Source: CBDDBH01 sp965225625
Lineage (GTDB): Bacteria; Pseudomonadota; Gammaproteobacteria; JADZEE01
Length of the DNA stretch: 64,000 bases
Assembly (NCBI GenBank): GCA_965225625.1
Contig: CBDDBH010000030.1
Span: forward strand, 186,001 to 250,000
Direction of reading: 5' to 3'
The notes beneath the pieces were generated by a model. It did no database searches, was not told the DNA's origin, and saw only the letters and a list, made by a program, of their open reading frames with translations. Below are positions 27,476 to 38,253 of this stretch, one piece after another. The position numbers and the translations under genes were made by a program. Positions within the stretch are counted from its first letter, which is position 1; each line of letters begins with the position of its first letter.

Positions 27476-29062
27476 TTACAACAGCACCTTGCGTATGTCA
27501 GAGAGAACCGTGCTCAATAGCGTCGTAAACCTGGCGCCGGCCGCGCCGTCTATCACCCGGTGATCGTAGGACAGCGATAAGGGCAGGATCAGACGGGGTT
27601 GGAATTCGCCATCACGGTAGACGGGTTTCATAACACTGCGTGACACCCCGAGAATGGACACCTCGGGCACGTTGATGATCGGAGTAAACGCAGTTCCTCC
27701 GATGCCGCCCAGACTGGAGATGGTGAAGCTTGCCCCTTGCATTTCCGTGGGCGTGATCTTCTTTTCTCGGGCTTTGGCGCTCAGATCCTGCAGTTCCGCG
27801 GCAATGTTGAACAGTCCTTTTTTGTCCACGTCTCTGATAACCGGGACCATAAGCCCTTGCGGCGTGTCGGCCGCAAAGCCGATATGAAAATATTTCTTGA
27901 GTACTAAGGATTCACCGTCCGGCGTTAACGAACTGTTGAACTCCGGAAACTCTTTCAGCGCAACAACCGCGGCTTTCATAAGAAAGCTCAGCAGAGTTAG
28001 TTTGACGCCTTTCTCGGTGGCCGCGGCCTTGTTGTCGCGGCGAAACTCTTCAAGATCGCTGATGTCTGCCTCGTCGAATTGCGTCACATGCGGGGCCGTA
28101 ATCCAGCTTCGGTGCAAATTCTTGCCGGATAAGCGTTTGATCTTGGACAATGCCTGGGTTTCGATTTCCCCGAACTTTGAAAAATCGATCGCCGGTATCG
28201 CGGGAAATGAAAACCCAGCGCCGGCAGTGACTGCCGGGACGCTTAATCGATTCTTGACGAAGTCATTGACATCTGGCCGCACGATGCGGCCTTTGCGCCC
28301 GGTACCGGAAACGAGTTGAAGATCGACGCCAAGTTCACGCGCAAATTTGCGTATAGAAGGGCTTGCATGAGCGCCGGAGGGGGAAGCCGGCGTATTCGGT
28401 GCACTTACGGGAGGCGGTTTAGGTGCCGCCGGCGGTGCCGGAACTGGCGGAGCGATTACCGGCGTCGTCGCCGCGGCAGCAGTTACTGGCGATGGCCTGT
28501 CGGTCGCGCTAAGGCTGAGGATAGGCGCTCCCGCGGAAACCCTATCACCAATGTGGATCAGCAATTCTTTGACGGTGCCGGCTGCCGGCGAGGGGATCTC
28601 CATCGTTGCTTTGTCGGTTTCCAGCGTAATCAGTGGCGTCTCGCTGGCAACCAGATCACCGGGGGCTACTAAAATCTCGATTACTTCGACGTCGTCGAAA
28701 TCGCCGAGATCCGGTACTTGAACTTGCTGGGTTTCAACGTCAGGCGGCGGCGCTGCTACGGTTTGCGGGTCTCTTGCGGATAGTGATACTTCGTCCTCGC
28801 CCTTAGGGACGTCGGACGTCTCGTCCTCAAGCACAACCGCGATCAGGCTCCCCTGAGCAATTTTATCCCCGACTTTAACGCCGATTTCCCGTACGACCCC
28901 CGCGTGTGTTGATGGGATCTCCATTGTTGCTTTGTCGCTCTCAAGCGTGATCAGCGGATCTTCAACCGCAACCCGATCGCCGGGATTGACCAACACTTCG
29001 ATGACGTCGACTTCTGGAAAATCGCCGATATCGGGTAGTAGAATTTTTTGCTCGACGCCCAA
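27476..29062 (-). CDS. aceF: Pyruvate dehydrogenase E2, dihydrolipoamide acetyltransferase
   Basis: 528 residues: two lipoyl domains (about 5-75 and 110-180, each with the lipoyl-lysine motif DKATMEIPS), an Ala/Pro-rich linker (about 190-230), the E1/E3-binding domain (SPSIRKFARELGVDL) and the catalytic domain ending with SYDHRVIDGA. It transfers acetyl groups to CoA. The start is a TTG at 29062 with GAGGA upstream; no ATG gives the full first lipoyl domain. It is 20 bases after aceE and intact, unlike aceE. Confidence 0.94.
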   Translation of the reverse strand: MGVEQKILLPDIGDFPEVDVIEVLVNPGDRVAVEDPLITLESDKATMEIPSTHAGVVREIGVKVGDKIAQGSLIAVVLEDETSDVPKGEDEVSLSARDPQTVAAPPPDVETQQVQVPDLGDFDDVEVIEILVAPGDLVASETPLITLETDKATMEIPSPAAGTVKELLIHIGDRVSAGAPILSLSATDRPSPVTAAAATTPVIAPPVPAPPAAPKPPPVSAPNTPASPSGAHASPSIRKFARELGVDLQLVSGTGRKGRIVRPDVNDFVKNRLSVPAVTAGAGFSFPAIPAIDFSKFGEIETQALSKIKRLSGKNLHRSWITAPHVTQFDEADISDLEEFRRDNKAAATEKGVKLTLLSFLMKAAVVALKEFPEFNSSLTPDGESLVLKKYFHIGFAADTPQGLMVPVIRDVDKKGLFNIAAELQDLSAKAREKKITPTEMQGASFTISSLGGIGGTAFTPIINVPEVSILGVSRSVMKPVYRDGEFQPRLILPLSLSYDHRVIDGAAGARFTTLLSTVLSDIRKVLL

Positions 29063-29082
29063 TGTGGATCCTCAAACCTGGA

Positions 29083-31745
29083 TTACACGGTAACCGGATT
29101 GGGTTTGTCCGGATCAATCTCGTATTTCAAGATTGCCGCAGACACTGTGTCTGCCGGGATGGTGCCCGCATCGGCGAGCGCTTTCAGTGCGGCAACGGCT
29201 ACGTAGCGGCTGTCCACTTCAAAGAACGCGCGTAGATTGGCACGCGTGTCACTACGCCCGTAACCATCGGTGCCCAGCACTGAATATTGTTGCGGAACAA
29301 ACTCTCGGATCTGATCTGCGTACAGCTTCATGTAATCGGTTGCTGCAATCACAGGGCCTTGTTGATCTTTCAGACATTGCTCTACGAAGCTGGTGCGTCG
29401 CTCGGACTGCGGATGCAATAGGTTCCAGCGTTCGCAGTCCATGCCCTCTCGACGTAGTTCATTGAAACTGGTGACGCTCCACACGTCGGCGGCCACATCG
29501 AAGTCCGCTTGTAAGAGCTGAGCGCCCGCAATTACCTCGCGTAAAATGGTGCCGCTGCCGAGCAATTGGACCCGGTGCTCATTACCGCTGCCCGCTTGCA
29601 GCTGATACATGCCTTTGAGGATGCCGTCACGAAACTCCGGTTGATACTCGGGGTGCGTGTAATTCTCGTTCATCAACGTGATGTAGTAGTAGACGTTGTC
29701 CTGGTCCTGGAACATTCGACGCATGCCGTCTTGGATGATGACAGCGAGTTCATAAGCGTAGGTCGGGTCGTAGCTCACGCAATTGGGTATTGTAGAGGCG
29801 AGAATATGGCTGTGACCGTCTTGATGTTGCAAACCTTCACCAGCTAACGTGGTTCGCCCGGCGGTGCCGCCAAGCACAAAACCGCGCGCCTGCATGTCGC
29901 CCGCCGCCCACGCGAGGTCGCCGATGCGTTGGAAACCAAACATGGAGTAGAAAATATAGAACGGGATCATCTGCATTCCGTGGGAACTGTATGAGCTCGC
30001 CGCGGCGATCCACGATGAAAACGCGCCAGCTTCGTTGATGCCTTCTTCCAGGATCTGTCCCTTTACGTCCTCGCGGTAATACATCACCTGGTCGTGATCG
30101 ACAGGTTCGTATAATTGCCCGACGGCCGAATAGATCCCCAGTTGCCGAAACATTCCTTCCATGCCAAAGGTGCGGGCTTCATCAGGGACGATTGGGACCA
30201 CGTACTTGCCCAGCGCTGGATCCTTTACCAGCGTGTTGAGCATTCTTACGAACGCCATAGTCGTGGAGATTTCTCGTTCGCCGCTGCCTTTGAGTTGATT
30301 ATCAAACGCGGCTAATTCGGGGGCGGCCAACGGTTCGGCGGTTTCGTCGGCGGGCCGGAAGATAGCCCCCCAGCGCCTGTCGGCGTTCGTGCAGATATTT
30401 CATCTCGGGGCTATCGGCGGGTGGCTTGTAGAAGGGCGTGTCGGCGATTTCCTCGTCGGAGATCGGGATATTGAACCGATCCCGGAATGCTTTCAGAGCG
30501 TCCTCACCCAGCTTTTTTTGTTGGTGCGTGGGATTTTGACCTTCCCCGGCGTCACCCATGCCGTAGCCCTTTACCCGTCTTCGCAAGAATAAGGGTGGGC
30601 TGTCCCTTATGCTGGACGGCTTCGGCATAGGCGGCGTACACCTTATGCGGATCATGGCCGCCCCGGTTTAATCGCCAAACGTCCTCGTCGGACATATTGG
30701 CGACCATCGCCTTGAGACTCCGGATATTTACCGAAGAAATGCTCGCGCACAAAAGCACCGTCGTTCGCCTTATACGCCTGATATTCGCCATCGACTGCCT
30801 CCTCCATGCGCTGGCGCAGTAGGCCAGAAGTGTCTCGCGCCAATAACGGATCCCAATATGAGCCCCAGATTACTTTTATGACATTCCAACCGGCACCGCG
30901 GAATGAGGCCTCGAGTTCCTGAATGATTTTTGCGTTTCCACGCACAGGTCCGTCCAGACGCTGAAGATTGCAGTTGATGACGAATATCAGGTTATCCAGT
31001 TTCTGGTGGCCGGCGAGACTGATGGCGCCCATCGATTCGGGCTCGTCCATTTCGCCGTCGCCCATAAATGCCCAAACTTTGCGTCCGCTGGTGTCCAGCA
31101 GTTCACGATCGTGCAAATAACGCATGAAGCGTGCCTGTTGGATTGCCATCATCGGACCGAGACCCATGGACACGGTCGGGAACTTCCAGAAATCCGGCAT
31201 TAACCAGGGGTGTGGATAAGATGTCAGACCGTTACCCGATAAATCCTGGCGAAAGTTATCAAGTTGTTCCTCGGTGATGCGACCTTCGAGAAATGCCCGC
31301 GCGTAAATACCGGGTGCCGAATGGCCTTGAAAAAAGATCAAATCGCCGCCATGGTTTTCACTTGGCGCGTGGAAAAAAATGGTTAAACGCCACCTCGTAT
31401 AGCGTTGCGGATGATGCAAAGCTGGCGATATGCCCACCTAACTCGCTACTTTTGCGATTGGCTTTGACTACCATGGCCATGGCATTCCAGCGTATGAAAG
31501 AACGCAAGCGCCATTCGAGCGCTGGGTCACCGGGCGTGTATGCCTCCTTGTGGGTAGGGATAGTGTTGATATAAGCGGTCTTGGCGGAATAGGGTAGATG
31601 CGCCCCCGAGTGCCGCGCATGGTCGATCAGTTTTTCCAGCAGAAAATGTGCGCGTTCCCACCCCTTCGACATCCAACACTGCGGCGAGAGCGTCGAGCCA
31701 CTCCTGAGTCTCTAGTTCGTCGATGTCGGGTGTGACCGCGCTCAT
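29083..31745 (-). pseudogene. aceE: Pyruvate dehydrogenase E1 (AceE), frameshifted
   Basis: The whole gene is present and its length (about 887 codons) fits AceE, but the frame changes five times: near 31670, 31375, 30720, 30570 and 30340. Conserved AceE sequence continues across each break: ELGGHIASFASSATLYEV, then GDLIFFQGHSAPGIYARAF, GDGEMDEPES (thiamine diphosphate motif), LNRGGHDPHKVYAAY, KGYGMGDAGEG, and the long C-terminal part from 30330. One break sits in A7 (31371-31377) and another in an extra G of a GGG run. The enzyme decarboxylates pyruvate. Because aceF next to it is intact and conservation is high, sequence error is more likely than true loss. Confidence 0.85.
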
Positions 31746-31845
31746 GGAATTGTCATGCGAGATTGAAGTGGGAAATGCATTATAGTCGCGTCAGGGCATT
31801 ATAGCGGCAGCACATTTGTTGCGCTCACCAAGCACATGAATAAAT

Positions 31846-33324
31846 ATGAACGTTGACATCGATGCCAGGCGGGCGCTTCCGAGCGAACAGCGCATGGCTG
31901 CCTGTGGTTTCTGGGCCGTCGTGTTGCCCAGCGGTTTGAAGCCCACTCAGTGGCCGCATTTCCCGTTTCGAGATCTGCTTGCCAGGCGCCGTCAGCGACT
32001 CGCGAGGTCTTCCAGCTCCGATGTCATTGTCACCGACCTCCCCAATGATAGCCGTGTGGTGCTGGCCGACGTGGATGTGGGCAAATCACAGTTTGAACTC
32101 TTGACTGCGTCGCGCACGCTGATTGGCAAACTGCTCGAGCACGCCCCGCCAGAGATTGGCATCATGATAGCCGGATTCGATACTGTCGCCGCCGAGCGAA
32201 TTAGTGAGGCGCTGATTGCAGCGACACTCGCCGCTGCCGCTGTGTTTCCCGATTATCGCTCACAGAAAAAGCGCACTAAGACGACAGAACTTGAACGAGT
32301 CCTGATATTCGGGAGCAATCCGCGCCACAAGTTTCGCCGCACGTTAGCGGAAGCGCAGGGTTCGAACCTCGCCCGTTATCTGGCAATGCTGCCATCGAAC
32401 GAACTGACCCCCGCTAGCTATCGACATCGCCTCAGCGAACTCGCACGCTCGAATAAATGGCGCATGGATGTGATCGGGATGGATCAGCTTGCGAAACGTG
32501 GAGCTGGGGCGTTTCTGGCAGTAGCGCAGGCAAGCCCGGACAAGGATGCCGCGATTGTGCGCCTGCGCTATAAAACCGGCCGGTGCAAAGCGCAAGTTGA
32601 GTTTGGTGGGTAAGGGGATTTGTTATGACACCGGCGGGGTCAACCTTAAATCCGCCCGCTACATGCTTGGAATGCACGAGGATATGACCGGTAGTGCGAT
32701 AGCTTTGGGGGACGCTGTTAGCGCTGACGCGCCTTAAAGTTGACTTTGAGGTTGAGGCTTGGCTAGCGCTGGCGATGAATCACATTGGTCCGCTGGCTTA
32801 CAAGCCCAACGATGTTGTAATTGCCTGTGATGGAACAAGCATCGAAGTGATCCATAGCGATGCTGAGGGTCGCATGGTTCTCGCAGGACACTTTGGTAAT
32901 GGCATCTCGCGCGCGGCCGGATTTGATTGTGGACTTTGCGACCTTGACCGGTACCTGCGTGCAAGCTTTGGGTAAGAGTTACAGCGGGGTATTCACAAAC
33001 CGTCGGGATCTGGAATCAGCGCTCATTGCTGCCGGCCGTGATAGCGGTGAGCGAGTCTGGCCGTTTCCGCTGGATGAAGACTATGATCTTGCCCTGCACA
33101 GTCAGATTGCCGACATCAAGCAATGTGCCGTGGACGGTGCCGCCGATCACATACTGGCGGCGCGGTTTTTGCAGCGTTTTGTCAAACATGATGTGCCGTG
33201 GGTCCACGTCGATCTTTCAAGCAGCAACCGCAAGGGCGGGCTTGCCCATGTGCCCACTGACACCACCGGTTTCGGTGTTCGTTTCACGCTGAATTTGTTA
33301 CTCGACAAGAAGGTCATAGTTTAA
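31846..33324 (+). pseudogene. pepA: Leucyl aminopeptidase (M17), frameshifted
   Basis: Full-length M17 peptidase in four frames (breaks near 32580, 32725 and 32893). The N-terminal macro-like domain is in the first part. The catalytic domain follows with the metal-binding lysine in VGKGICYDTGGVNLKS, EDMTGSA, then SDAEGRMVLA, PDLIVDFATLTGTCVQALG and the C-terminal HVDLSSSNRKGGLAHVPT. Breaks lie at AAAA and at GG (GCAGGACAC where GCAGACAC would restore the frame), so single-base sequence errors are plausible. It is divergent from aceE. Length and motifs are otherwise normal for the family. Confidence 0.82.
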
Positions 33325-33547
33325 AGCGTGCCGTAGGGGGCCACCGGGGACAGGGTATCCACTGGTAAACCCGCGTACTGGCCCCTCTACGATTCAACAA
33401 AGGGTCGGGTGCGTACCCGCGGACAGCTTTAAGCCTGCGTGAAGCAGGGTGCCGGCAAATGGCAACACTGCCAGCACATTCCGACCCCTACCGTGCGGGC
33501 TTAACAGTGACCCTTCACGGGCTTGCCCCTCGATCGCAGCGCGGCGA

Positions 33548-34394
33548 TTACGTCGTCAAGCCATGCGCTCTACGAATTTCGAACAGCTCTTTTTGGTACT
33601 CGATATTGCTCATCACTGCCCCGAGAAGTAGTTTCACGCGTTTGTCCAGCGCGCTGTCCTTGGTGTAATCCGCCGGTGCGATGAAGTGAACCCGCTGCGC
33701 ATCCAACAATTTTTTGCAGACGTTAAGTCCGCTGCGAGATCCCTTTTTGTAAACCGCAATTGTGTGGCCACCGTTATTTCGCGTGACGGTCATGCTTGGC
33801 ACATCGGTCAGGCCGTCGCCGAGGTAAAATCATGTTCGAAAAAAGGTACGGGACGTTGTGCTTCGGGCATGTGCTCGTTGATGCTGTCGTTAAGATCCTC
33901 TTTGCCCTTATTGATGCGAAAACAGGAATTGAGTTTTGGACGTGTCAGTAAGTAATAATTTTGGGAAGCGCGCCACGCCGTGGTGGTCGTAATGATATTG
34001 CGAAGCGTAGATCCGTTTGAAGTGTTTACGTATTCGCGTGCCCTCCAGAATCTCCTGTATTCCTGCGGAGATAATATAGTGCTGCAATTTTATGCGGTTA
34101 CCACTTTGTTTGGCGACGTAGCGATCAATACGCGCAAACCACTCGGGCACGCCTGGGAAATAATCAATCGCTTCAGCCATGTTTCGGAAGTCCTCGCGAC
34201 CAATGTGAACTTTAGCTCGCTCGGCTTTTTTCCAACAGTAAACGCATGTAAACCAGCATCGACTCAGCCGAGGTCTGCGTGGCTTCCTCTTTGACTTCGC
34301 GCCAAAAGGCAGCGGGTTTAACCCCCAGCTTCGGCAGTACCGTGTATTCCTGCATCGGTTGCGGGGATAGGGTACCGTCGAAGTCATAGACCAT
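33548..34394 (-). pseudogene. HAD-family phosphatase, frameshifted
   Basis: Four consecutive frames encode one HAD protein of about 280 residues. Motif I is in MVYDFDGTLSPQPMQEY at the start, the middle carries HYIISAGIQEILEGT (motif II region), and the part around 33825 reads YLGDGLTDVPSMTV, the acidic motif that closes the HAD active site; the ending is SNIEYQKELFEIRRAHGLTT. Breaks are near 34225, 33920 and 33830, in or next to T-runs. The exact start is unsure: ATG 34394 begins right at motif I, while a longer frame to 34487 would overlap the ATL gene. Substrate unknown. Confidence 0.72.
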
Positions 34395-34446
34395 GGCGAT
34401 GATGTTGCGCGTGAAAGCGGTTTTGACGGCTAGCCATTGTGCATTC

Positions 34447-34815
34447 TCAGCCCCATAGCAGTTCATCTGGCGAAGTGCTCCAGCCAAACAATTTCAGATC
34501 AACCGTATTGCCGTGAAATTCGATGCCCTCGCCAAGCAATCGCTGACGCTGCTGTTGATACTCAGCACTATGTGCGGGCAGAGATATCTGGCCCCGACTA
34601 TTGATGACGCGGTGCCAGGGAATAATGGCGTCTTGCGGCAGTGCGTGCAAAGCATAACCGACCAGTCTGGCATGACGAGGGTGACCGCATAGCGCTGCGA
34701 TTTGTCCGTCGGTGGCCACGCACCCGCTGGGGATTTCCTTCACTACAGCCCAAACGCGGCGGTAGCGGTCCCCTTTTTTTTTAATTGGAATTGAGTACTC
34801 GCCGGTAGGCATCAT
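34447..34815 (-). CDS. Alkyltransferase-like protein (ATL, MGMT family)
   Basis: About 122 residues with the MGMT/Ogt C-terminal fold: VWAVVKEIPSGCVATDGQIAALCGHPRHARLVGYAL and the active-site region PWHRVINSRGQI. The catalytic cysteine of true alkyltransferases (PCHR) is tryptophan here, as in the ATL group, which binds O6-alkylguanine and flags it for nucleotide excision repair and does not remove the alkyl group. The ATG at 34815 lies inside the end of the macrodomain gene, so translation is probably coupled. There is a run of nine T (34774-34782) near the start, so the N-terminus should be treated with care. Confidence 0.85.
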   Translation of the reverse strand: MMPTGEYSIPIKKKGDRYRRVWAVVKEIPSGCVATDGQIAALCGHPRHARLVGYALHALPQDAIIPWHRVINSRGQISLPAHSAEYQQQRQRLLGEGIEFHGNTVDLKLFGWSTSPDELLWG

Positions 34816-35300
34816 GAACTTCAGCTCCGAAGCAGCAGAAAATCACGCGAACGATAGTGTCGTCGTTTCGTAGAAACTCGCTTACGGTTTTGTACCGCGA
34901 CGGCACACGCCTGATCGAGCGGATAACCGTAAACACCGCAACTTATCGCCGGAAACGCAATACTTTTGATGCCATTGGCCATGACGAGTTCAAGGCTGCA
35001 TAAATAACATGACCGCAACAATTCGGCCTCGCCGGACTGACCGCCGTCCCAAATCGGACCGACGGTGTGAATAACGTATCTGGCACTCAGCCCATAACCA
35101 GCCGTTATCTTCGCAGAACCCGTAGCGCAACTGCCCAGTGTACGGCATTGCGCCAGCAACTCGGGGCCGGCGGCGCGATGAATTGCACCATCGACGCCGC
35201 CGCCGCCAAGCAGCGAGCTGTTCGCTGCGTTGACGATAGCCTCTACCGCGAGCTGTGTAATATCCCCTTCAACGAGTTCAATCCTGTCAGGCATGAACAA
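34781..35300 (-). pseudogene. Macrodomain protein (O-acetyl-ADP-ribose deacetylase type), frameshifted near the end
   Basis: The first 140 residues are a clear macrodomain of the YmdB type: GDITQLAVEAIVNAANSSLLGGGGVDGAIHRAAGPELL, then HTVGPIWDGG and FPAISCGVYGYPLDQA. After that, the frame shifts at about 34890. In the next frame, the family-like ending VSEFLRNDDTIVRVIFCCF and AYRRVLNSN runs to TAA at 34781. As read, the protein would end with an unrelated tail at 34821. The family removes ADP-ribose or acetyl groups from ADP-ribose adducts. It overlaps the ATL gene. Confidence 0.8.
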
Positions 35301-35307
35301 CTCGCCA

Positions 35308-35604
35308 CTAAGCTTTCGCCGCCGCCGCTAAGGCAGTGTCGAGTTCGAATGCAGGCATGGATTCGAAACGCCCGCGACCCTGACAGCTGTACCAGAGCTG
35401 GAAGGCGAGCATCGCGTCTGTAGTCGGTGATTCCAAACCGACGATAAACTGAAAGGGACCAGCCAGGGTTACATACAAAGACTCGATTACGATTCCGAGT
35501 TCTTTGCACTTTGCATCGGCGGCGCCGTGGTTAGTATTCATAAACTCGACCCAATCGGTTCCTGATTGGGCTCCTTCGAAGTTTCCGTACAAGACAAATT
35601 TCAT
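35308..35604 (-). CDS. Small protein, possibly DUF3303-like
   Basis: 98 residues from the ATG at 35604, with GGAG seven bases upstream. It looks like a small alpha/beta protein (MKFVLYGNFEGAQSGTDWVEF ... GPFQFIVGLESPTTDAMLAFQLWY), compatible with a dimeric ferredoxin-like fold such as DUF3303, but I do not recognise it with certainty. It lies between the amidase and the macrodomain gene, all on the minus strand with gaps under 30 bases, so it belongs to the same transcript. No function is known. Confidence 0.6.
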   Translation of the reverse strand: MKFVLYGNFEGAQSGTDWVEFMNTNHGAADAKCKELGIVIESLYVTLAGPFQFIVGLESPTTDAMLAFQLWYSCQGRGRFESMPAFELDTALAAAAKA

Positions 35605-35630
35605 GTTTCTCTCCGTTGTTGAGTGGGAAG

Positions 35631-37081
35631 TTAGGCGCACACTGGTGGTTTTCGCTCGCCCCAGGGTTGGGCCTGTTCGAGCTGTGCTGCCAGGCGCAGC
35701 AGCGTGGCTTCGTCGCCATAACGGCCTACGAATTGTGTGCCGATAGGTAAATTATCAGCGTTCCAATACAGGGGCACCGACATGGCGGGGTGTCCTGTTA
35801 CATTAAATAGCGCACCGATATGAGAAAAGCTGAGGGTGCCTTGATCGATAAAGTCGTAGGCATCGACGCCTTCTTCGTTCTGATTCAGCGAACCAGAGGG
35901 CAGCGGTGGTTGACTCAGCATCGGCGTCAGCAGTACGTCGTAGTCTTGGAAGAAATGCCCCATCGTCCTCGCCAATTGATTAAACAACAACGAAGCGCCA
36001 ACCAATTCGATAGATTTCTGCTCCCGCCCGTACTGTAGTGCCGACCAGGTGGCTGCCTCCAGATTGTCGGGCCCCGGCGTGCGCCCTAGAGCCGCAGCAG
36101 TTCCTTCGATGACCGGCGTAATCCACGCGATCATGACCGTACACCACGCCCGCGACATGGCCGCGCGGTCAATCACCGGGCCGGCCTCCACGACCTCGTG
36201 ACCAAGCGACTCACAAAGTTTGGCCGCGTCGTTTAGCGCAGCTATGCAATCGGGGTGGACGTCGACATCATCGGACATGCGGTCGGTAAAGGCGATACGT
36301 AAGCTTCCGGGTTCGGCACCGACTTCTTCGGCAAAAGGCCGTGCAGGTAGCGGCGCAAAAAATGGTGCGCCAATATCGGGACCGGAAACTACGTCGAGCA
36401 ACGCGGCCACTGTCGCGAACCGAGCGCGATACCGCAAATTCTGCCGCCAGTCCGCAAAACGCGTCATCGCCGACATCGGGTCCGAGTGGGACACGTCCGC
36501 GGGTCGGCTTGAGTCCAAAACACACCGTTGCAGGAGGCCGGGATACGAATAGAACCGCCGCCGTCATTTGCGTGCGCCAACGGTGCCACGCGCGCGGCTA
36601 CCGAGGCGCACGATCCGCCGCTGGAGCCACTGGCGATTCGACTGAGATCCCATGGAGTGTGAGTAGACTTGCCGTACAAAACCGCTTCCGTATTGGCGTT
36701 GAAGCCCAGTTCCGACGTTGAAGTCTTGGCGAACGTAAGCAATCCGGCACGGCGAAAACGCGCCATGAGTTCGCTGTCGTGATCGGGGATTACGCCATCG
36801 AACAGCCGGCTGCCGCTTTTCGTCGGCACGCCGGCATAGTTGATGACGAAATCTTTTATCATGAACGGTACGCCCGTGAACGGCCCGGTAGGCAGACCGT
36901 CAGCAATGGCTTTTTCGGCCTCGCTGGTCATGTCGTAGACGATGGCGTTGAGCTGCGGATCAACTCTGGCAGCCGCATCCAGTGCCGCCTCTAACAATTC
37001 ATGCGGTGTGACCTGCTTGCGTCTGACTAAATCCGCCAGGCCAAGTCCGTCGAATTTTGTATATTCTGAAAATGCAGCCAT
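35631..37081 (-). pseudogene. Amidase (amidase-signature family), frameshifted
   Basis: About 480 codons in three frames. The Ser-cisSer-Lys triad is visible: Lys in PFMIKDFVINYAG, the GSSGGS loop and GGGSIRIPAS. The frame breaks near 36545 and 36500, between GGSIRIPAS and GLKPTRGRVPLGP, and again before FAVSRSVRD; the C-terminal part is a normal amidase end (FNVTGHPAMSVPLYWNADNLPIGTQFVG). GGAGGC precedes the ATG at 37081. Amidases of this type hydrolyse a range of amides; the substrate cannot be told. It heads the five-gene minus-strand group down to 33548. Confidence 0.82.
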
Positions 37082-37218
37082 TGGCGCCTCCAGTTCGGGT
37101 CCGTGTCTGCTACAGTGTAATGTCGTATTTGCGTTTTTGGATAGCTGTGAAAGCTGCCGGATTTTGTCTTAGCGGCAACATGAGTTGTTTGGCTCTAGCC
37201 AGCGGATAAGGAGAAATT

Positions 37219-37626
37219 ATGACAACACGCAAAGCTATTATTCCCGAAGGTTTCAAGGCGACCTACGATCAATGGAGATATGCGCCCGCCATGCAGGTGG
37301 GTGATACCGTCCATATTTCCGGGCAGATCGGTACCGGCCCTGACGGCCTCGTGCCGGCCGATAACGAAGCACAGTTCACTTTCGCGTTTGAATACATCAA
37401 GACAATATTAGCGGAAGTTGACGGCTCGATGTCGGATATTGTCGAATTGACGAGTTATCACATCGATTGGCTGACCACGCGCGATGATTTCGTCAAGGTC
37501 AAAAACCGTTACATAAATGCCGAACCTTTTCCTGCCTGGACGGCGATCGGTGTCGCGCAGTTGGGAATCGCCGGGGCATTGGTGGAGATCCGCGCGACCG
37601 CCGTGCTAAATAGTCGAAGTAACTAA
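37219..37626 (+). CDS. RidA/YjgF family protein
   Basis: 135 residues of the RidA (YjgF/YER057c/UK114) fold: DTVHISGQIGTGPDGLVPAD, FAFEYIKTILAEVDGSMSDIVELTSY and AWTAIGVAQLGIAGALVEIRATAV with the C-terminal arginine that binds the carboxylate in deaminating members. Such proteins hydrolyse reactive imine/enamine intermediates. AAGGAG is just before the ATG. It is divergent from the amidase and is followed by the SnoaL-like gene after 42 bases. Confidence 0.9.
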   Translation: MTTRKAIIPEGFKATYDQWRYAPAMQVGDTVHISGQIGTGPDGLVPADNEAQFTFAFEYIKTILAEVDGSMSDIVELTSYHIDWLTTRDDFVKVKNRYINAEPFPAWTAIGVAQLGIAGALVEIRATAVLNSRSN

Positions 37627-37668
37627 GCCAGTATCATTAAAACAGCAAAAATCAGAGGGAGGTGTTTC

Positions 37669-38205
37669 ATGAGTTCCAGCCTGAATATCGAAGAATTGGC
37701 CGCACGGCTGCAACGTCTCGAAGAGCGCGAAGCCATTATTGAACACGGACAAGGATTTGCGGCCGCCGCAGATCCCAACATGGATATTGACGCGTTCGTT
37801 AATCTGTATGCCGAAGACGGGGTGATGGAGATCGTCAACTGGGATCGCTACGAGGGGCGTGAGGAAATCGCGGCATTTTTGGCGATTAATCCGTTTCAGT
37901 GGATGTTTCATTGCCTGATCCCACTGAAAATTGACATTGCGGATGATTGCCAGAGCGCCCGCACGCGTTGGTATCTGTGGGAGGCCGCGCTGGTTCATAA
38001 CAGCAAGACTGGCAAACAGGATCCCGTTTGGGTAGCCGGCGCCTACGATAATGAACTGGTTAAAGTGAATGGCGAGTGGAAGTATGCGTTGACCCGACTA
38101 ACCCAGCAGATCGTGACTTCCTATGAGCAGGGATGGGGTGAATCGCGCATTAATTTGTCACCCGACTGGATGAAGCCAGTAGAGGAATTCGCGAGCCGGA
38201 GTTGA
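37669..38205 (+). CDS. SnoaL-like / NTF2-like protein
   Basis: 178 residues with the nuclear-transport-factor-2-like pattern: ERLQRLEEREAIIEHGQGFAAA-type helices (here with LEEREAI), DAFVNLYAEDGVMEIVNWDRYEGREEIAAF and WVAGAYDNELVKVNGEWKYALTRL near the end. Members include SnoaL-like cyclases, ring-hydroxylating dioxygenase small subunits and proteins of unknown role. A strong ribosome-binding site (GGGAGGTG) precedes the ATG. It probably shares a transcript with the RidA gene. Confidence 0.82.
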   Translation: MSSSLNIEELAARLQRLEEREAIIEHGQGFAAAADPNMDIDAFVNLYAEDGVMEIVNWDRYEGREEIAAFLAINPFQWMFHCLIPLKIDIADDCQSARTRWYLWEAALVHNSKTGKQDPVWVAGAYDNELVKVNGEWKYALTRLTQQIVTSYEQGWGESRINLSPDWMKPVEEFASRS

Positions 38206-38213
38206 CGACAGCC

Positions 38214-38241
38214 GGCATCCCGATCGGCCGATCGGGATGCC
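38214..38241. terminator. Perfect 28-bp palindrome between convergent genes
   Basis: GGCATCCCGATCGG followed directly by its exact complement, in the 48-base gap between the ends of the SnoaL-like and peroxiredoxin genes. Placement suggests a bidirectional terminator; the T-runs on both sides are poor, so the efficiency is uncertain. Confidence 0.6.
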
Positions 38242-38253
38242 GTTTGCGCGGGT

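Noticed and set aside
33325..33547. Possible small RNA between pepA and the HAD gene
   Set aside because: No clear promoter and terminator pair or stable fold could be seen.
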